This document shows, one piece after another, positions 5,763 through 8,412 of a stretch of 8,412 bases of DNA. Origin of the DNA: Spirulina sp. DLM2.Bin59 (lineage in GTDB: Bacteria > Cyanobacteriota > Cyanobacteriia > Cyanobacteriales > Spirulinaceae); the NCBI GenBank assembly GCA_007693875.1, contig RECT01000215.1:1-8412 (forward strand). Direction: 5' to 3'. The translations under genes were made by a program, and so were the position numbers. The notes beneath the pieces are model-generated. The model was not told the origin of the DNA. It searched no databases and saw only the letters and a list, made by a program, of their open reading frames with translations. How positions within the stretch are numbered: the stretch's first letter is position 1; each line of letters opens with the position of its first letter.

Positions 5763-5803
5763 AAGCACTTGGGAGTCTTGCCTTGTTTCGACCCCAAGTG
5801 CTT
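5763..5803. terminator. Hairpin after the 68-aa gene, possible terminator or small RNA
   Basis: AAGCACTTGGG (5763-5773) pairs with CCCAAGTGCTT (5793-5803): a perfect 11-bp stem with a 19-nt loop. On the minus strand it is followed by TATCTTTTC, a loose T-rich tail, so it may end the 68-aa gene that stops about 100 bases upstream at 5910. The loop is long for a terminator. The rest of the 222-base gap (5688-5909) shows nothing codable. Confidence 0.4.
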
Positions 5804-5909
5804 ATTTAACTTTACTCCTCACACTCAAGTAACAGAGTAACGTCTAATTGAGATTTGTCAAGGGATTTCCTGAAAAAACCTGCTAAGTCCATTGGAACGG
5901 CGGAGCTCC

Positions 5910-6116
5910 TCAGCCAAAAGACTGACTGATGCGGATCCGGCCCCGCAACACTGCCCGCAGGATGCGATCAACGGTGCGGCGTTCTTCGGGGGCTAAGGTT
6001 TCATCCAAAACCGCTGCCATCAGGCCATAGCGATCGCCAAGGGTCAAAACCCCTGTTTCAGCCACAGAGGCGAGAATTTCATAGATTGCACCGGGAACGA
6101 GTTCGAGTGGGGTCAT
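5910..6116 (-). CDS. Conserved-looking hypothetical small protein, 68 aa
   Basis: I do not recognise a characterised family. The protein is soluble and mostly predicted helical, with no cysteines and no signal peptide. Its middle, LTLGDRYGLMAAVLDETLAP, followed by EERRTVDRILRAVLRGRIRI, resembles short uncharacterised cyanobacterial proteins with a DRYGLMAA-L-(D/E)E core and a basic R/V-rich C-terminal helix. That resemblance is from memory only. The start at 6116 is well supported: GGAGGT lies 9 bases upstream. Codon use and a HIP1 site inside the frame (6030-6037) match the neighbours, so it looks native. It sits alone between the CBS-CP12 gene (convergent) and the M16 pair (divergent); the context does not indicate a function. 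Confidence 0.75.
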   Translation of the reverse strand: MTPLELVPGAIYEILASVAETGVLTLGDRYGLMAAVLDETLAPEERRTVDRILRAVLRGRIRISQSFG

Positions 6117-6125
6117 GGTGGGCAG

Positions 6126-6131
6126 ACCTCC
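6126..6131 (-). promoter_or_regulatory. Ribosome binding site of the 68-aa gene
   Basis: GGAGGT on the minus strand, 9 bases before the ATG at 6116. It is the clearest Shine-Dalgarno sequence in the window; most other genes here lack one. It is good evidence that this short frame is translated. Confidence 0.75.
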
Positions 6132-6235
6132 ATGGATTGCTTAGTACTATCTTCTTGGGTTTACGGCAGGATTGGGGTGATTTCTGTAGGACTGACTTGT
6201 GAGATTGGTGGGTTCCCCCGCTGATTGGGGTTACA

Positions 6236-6261
6236 GGGGGGATTGATGAAAATTACCCCCC
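6236..6261. repeat. G6/C6 inverted repeat in the gap before the M16 genes
   Basis: GGGGGG (6236-6241) and CCCCCC (6256-6261) flank a 14-nt AT-rich loop in the 284-base divergent gap (6117-6400). CCCCC at 6214-6218 could compete for the G-run. No promoter hexamers of convincing quality were seen in the gap. Confidence 0.35.
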
Positions 6262-6400
6262 AACAGTGATCCCCGGAACCAGAATCCGTGATGTTCCTCA
6301 CCGAAACTGGCATTCTGTATCAGATCGATCAAACGGGAATTGTTGCCAAGGTTAGACTATTAAGAATAGACTCCCCTCACCCTATCAATTTATAAATCCA

Positions 6401-7675
6401 TTGCAACAACTCTCCAGCCTGTGCAAAGCGCCCCTCTTTCCTGCTGAAGCCATTCGTCTTAGTAATGGTTTGACATTGATTCACCAATATTTACCTGCAA
6501 CGCCTGTGGTGGCGGTGGATGTGTGGGTGAAGGCAGGGGCCAATGCTGAACCCCAGGATTGGCATGGCATGGCCCATTTTTTAGAGCATATGATTTTTAA
6601 GGGCAGCGAGGCAGTGCGCCCTGGAGAGTTTGATGCGATTATTGAAACCAGCGGCGGCGGAACCAATGCGGCCACCAGCCACGACTACGCCCATTTTTTC
6701 ATCACCACCGCAGCGGCATACCTTCCCCAAACCCTGCCCTACTTTGCAGATATTCTCCTCCATGCAGCGATTCCCGATGAGGAATTTGGCCGGGAGATGG
6801 ATGTGGTCATTGAAGAGATCCATGGTTGCCATGATGACCCGGACTGGTTGGGGTTTCAGGCGCTCTGTGAAACGATCTATGGTCAATCCCCCTATGGCCG
6901 TTCGATTTTAGGGACGGCGGATCAGGTGCGGCAGCGATCGCCCCATCAAATGCGCTGCTTCCATCGCACCCATTATCAACCGGAAAACATGACCGTGGTT
7001 ATGGTGGGGGGGATGGAGCGGGAGGCGGCCATTGCGCTGGTGGGTGAGGCCTTTTGCCATTTTGCCGTCCGGTCTGAATGTCCCCCGGTCATCGCCGATC
7101 CCAAACCCCAGCTGACGGGGATTACCCGCAGTGAATTGCGCTTACCCCGTTTGGAACAGGCGCGGTTGATGTTGGCCTGGACGGGGCCCGGTGTGGATTT
7201 GATGGATGTGGGGATTGGTTTGGATATGCTATCGGTGATTCTGGCGGGTGGGCGCTCCTCTCGATTGGTGCGGGATCTGCGGGAAGAGCAGCAACAGGTT
7301 TGGGATATTGGTTGCGAATTTTCCCTCCAAAAAACCGCCAGTTTAATCACGATTAATGCTTGGTTAGAAGCGGAAGCCCTCGCGGGGGTGGAGGCCGCCC
7401 TGCAGGATCACCTGACGCGGCTGCAAAACGAACCGATTACACCAGCGGAGTTAAGCCGAGTGCAGCGGCTGCTGTGTAATGACTACGCCTTCTCCACAGA
7501 AACTCCTGCCCAACTGGCGGGCCTTTACGGCTACTACAACACCATTGCCCAAGCGGAACTGGCGGTCACATACCCGACCCGAGTGCAACAGATCACTCCG
7601 GAAATTCTCCAGCAGATCGCCCAAGATTATCTGAAGCCAGACTGCTATGCTGTCACAGTGATGCGATCGCTCTAA
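6401..7675 (+). CDS. M16 family zinc metallopeptidase, active-type subunit (processing-protease-like)
   Basis: A 424-aa peptidase of the M16B / mitochondrial processing peptidase type, usually working as a clam-like heterodimer on short unfolded peptides. The inverted zinc motif is intact: H59-F-L-E62-H63, with E62 as catalytic base and E139 (VVIEEI) 76 residues on as third ligand. Family blocks around it are LSNGLTLIHQ, VWVKAGANAEP, GMAHFLEHMIFKG and SGGGTNAATSHDYAHFF. The C-terminal half, with LAGGRSSRLVRDLREEQQQV, is the second M16 domain. No signal peptide is seen, so a cytosolic location is likely. No ATG is available: TTG at 6401 is the likely start, since the frame is open only to 6356 and homology begins about 18 residues in. 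Start confidence is moderate and no Shine-Dalgarno sequence is seen. The partner gene starts 16 bases after the stop. Confidence 0.94.
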   Translation: MQQLSSLCKAPLFPAEAIRLSNGLTLIHQYLPATPVVAVDVWVKAGANAEPQDWHGMAHFLEHMIFKGSEAVRPGEFDAIIETSGGGTNAATSHDYAHFFITTAAAYLPQTLPYFADILLHAAIPDEEFGREMDVVIEEIHGCHDDPDWLGFQALCETIYGQSPYGRSILGTADQVRQRSPHQMRCFHRTHYQPENMTVVMVGGMEREAAIALVGEAFCHFAVRSECPPVIADPKPQLTGITRSELRLPRLEQARLMLAWTGPGVDLMDVGIGLDMLSVILAGGRSSRLVRDLREEQQQVWDIGCEFSLQKTASLITINAWLEAEALAGVEAALQDHLTRLQNEPITPAELSRVQRLLCNDYAFSTETPAQLAGLYGYYNTIAQAELAVTYPTRVQQITPEILQQIAQDYLKPDCYAVTVMRSL

Positions 7676-7691
7676 TCCCCTTTGCCGCGCC

Positions 7692-8412
7692 ATGTCTGCC
7701 CAACCCATTAGCCTTAGTCGTTTAACCAATGGGATCACCGTGATTACCATTGAGAATCGAGCTGCCGATTTGATTGCTGCTCGGTGTTTTTTTCGTGCTG
7801 GGGGCCGTTGGGAAACCCCCCACCAAGCAGGGATTTCCCACCTCCTCGCTGCGGTGATGACGAAGGGAACCCAGGGCCGCACCGCCCCAGAAATTGCGGA
7901 TCAGGTCGAATCCATGGGGGCCAGTCTGGGCACCGATGCCGCTGCGGATTATTTCACGCTGGGATTAAAAACGGTGACGGCGGATTTTGCTCCCATCTTG
8001 AACCTGGCCGCAGAGATTTTGCGATCGCCCAGTTTCCCTCCCCCAGAAGTGGAACTCGAGCAGCAGTTAACGCTCCAAAATATTCGCGCCCAAAGCGAAC
8101 GCCCCTTTAGCGTCGCCTTTCAACAACTGCGCCAGGCCATGTATGGCGAGCACCCCTACGGATTATCAATTTTGGGAACCCCTGAAACCCTCGATTGTCT
8201 CACGACGGGGGATTTAAAGGACTATCATCAAACCTACTTCCGCCCCGATAATTTGGTGATTAGTCTCTCCGGGCGCATTGAGCCAGAGCGGGCGATGGCC
8301 GAGATTACAGCGGCCTTTGGAGATTGGCGCATTCCCGATGCCCCCCTGCCCATCGCCCCCCAACCACCATCCCTACCGCCCCCCAGCAGCCACAAAATTC
8401 ACCAAGCCACCC
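7692..8412 (+). CDS. M16 family peptidase-like partner subunit, zinc site lost; 3' end outside window
   Basis: The first 240 residues are visible and the frame is open to the window end. The fold signatures of M16 are present: LSRLTNGITVITIENR, then FFRAGGRWETPHQAGISHLL, VESMGASLGTDAAADYFTLG, YGEHPYGLSILGTPETL and YFRPDNLVISLSGRI. The metal site is not: the HxxEH position reads H50-L-L-A53-A54, and the third ligand position is N130 (LQNIRA). Only the first His remains, so this is the non-catalytic subunit that pairs with the active one, as in bacterial M16B heterodimers and alpha/beta processing peptidase. The ATG at 7692 is 16 bases after the upstream stop, so the two are almost certainly co-transcribed. 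A proline-rich linker (PLPIAPQPPSLPPP, 218-231) begins near the inter-domain region. The normal length would be about 420 residues. Confidence 0.92.
   Translation, partial: MSAQPISLSRLTNGITVITIENRAADLIAARCFFRAGGRWETPHQAGISHLLAAVMTKGTQGRTAPEIADQVESMGASLGTDAAADYFTLGLKTVTADFAPILNLAAEILRSPSFPPPEVELEQQLTLQNIRAQSERPFSVAFQQLRQAMYGEHPYGLSILGTPETLDCLTTGDLKDYHQTYFRPDNLVISLSGRIEPERAMAEITAAFGDWRIPDAPLPIAPQPPSLPPPSSHKIHQAT

Noticed and set aside
6291..6395. 34-aa plus-strand frame (starting MFLTETGILYQIDQTG) before the M16 gene
   Set aside because: No Shine-Dalgarno sequence and no recognisable family; its length is within chance for the region. It ends six bases before the TTG, so a leader peptide is conceivable, but nothing supports it.
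7451..7882. 143-aa minus-strand frame antisense to the M16 gene junction
   Set aside because: It lies opposite the coding frames of both M16 genes, which carry clear family motifs. Composition is arginine/tryptophan-rich, as expected of antisense translation.

Overview
The window is cyanobacterial chromosome. It has an ndhA-ndhI-ndhG-ndhE cluster whose proteins are of the cyanobacterial/chloroplast NDH-1 type, a CBS-CP12 fusion protein (a family restricted to cyanobacteria), the tail of a cyanobacterial OprB-type porin, and at least seven copies of the HIP1 octamer GCGATCGC (307, 1451, 4968, 6030, 6934, 7663, 8021), where chance would give far fewer than one. The base composition looks moderately GC-rich. 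I cannot name a genus from the sequence alone.

Layout. Bases 1-52 look like the right end of an IS200/IS605-type element: a hairpin with a CTTTAG loop, ending in TGTCAA, as at the 3' end of TnpB guide RNAs. It is joined directly to the last 48 codons of an outer-membrane porin (53-199), so this porin copy appears to be interrupted. A hairpin terminator (228-250) separates the porin from malQ (268-1770, minus), which encodes 4-alpha-glucanotransferase of glycogen breakdown. Upstream of malQ on the same strand is the NDH-1 cluster, transcribed ndhA (4862-3744), ndhI (3709-3098), ndhG (3016-2414), ndhE (2244-1933). Three related 32-nt hairpin repeats lie at the 3' ends of ndhI, ndhG and ndhE, and one supplies the last codons and stop of ndhG. 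A separate tandem array of very stable C/G hairpins fills the ndhG-ndhE gap.

Divergent from ndhA is a CBS-CP12 gene (5076-5687, plus) with a textbook terminator. It is followed by a 68-aa hypothetical gene on the minus strand (6116-5910). Divergent from that is a pair of M16 metallopeptidase-family genes on the plus strand: an active-type subunit with an intact zinc site (6401-7675), then a partner lacking most zinc-site residues (7692 to the window end, incomplete).

How the parts fit. Most of the window is core photosynthetic-cell housekeeping: membrane arm and ferredoxin-like subunits of NDH-1 (cyclic and respiratory electron flow), glycogen mobilisation (MalQ), a probable regulator coupling adenylate state and redox to the Calvin cycle (CBS-CP12), and a two-subunit processing peptidase. 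I see no gene cluster that looks like a new system. The unusual material is the TnpB-type element end abutting the porin, the hairpin repeats inside the ndh operon, and the CP12 domain lacking one of its four cysteines.
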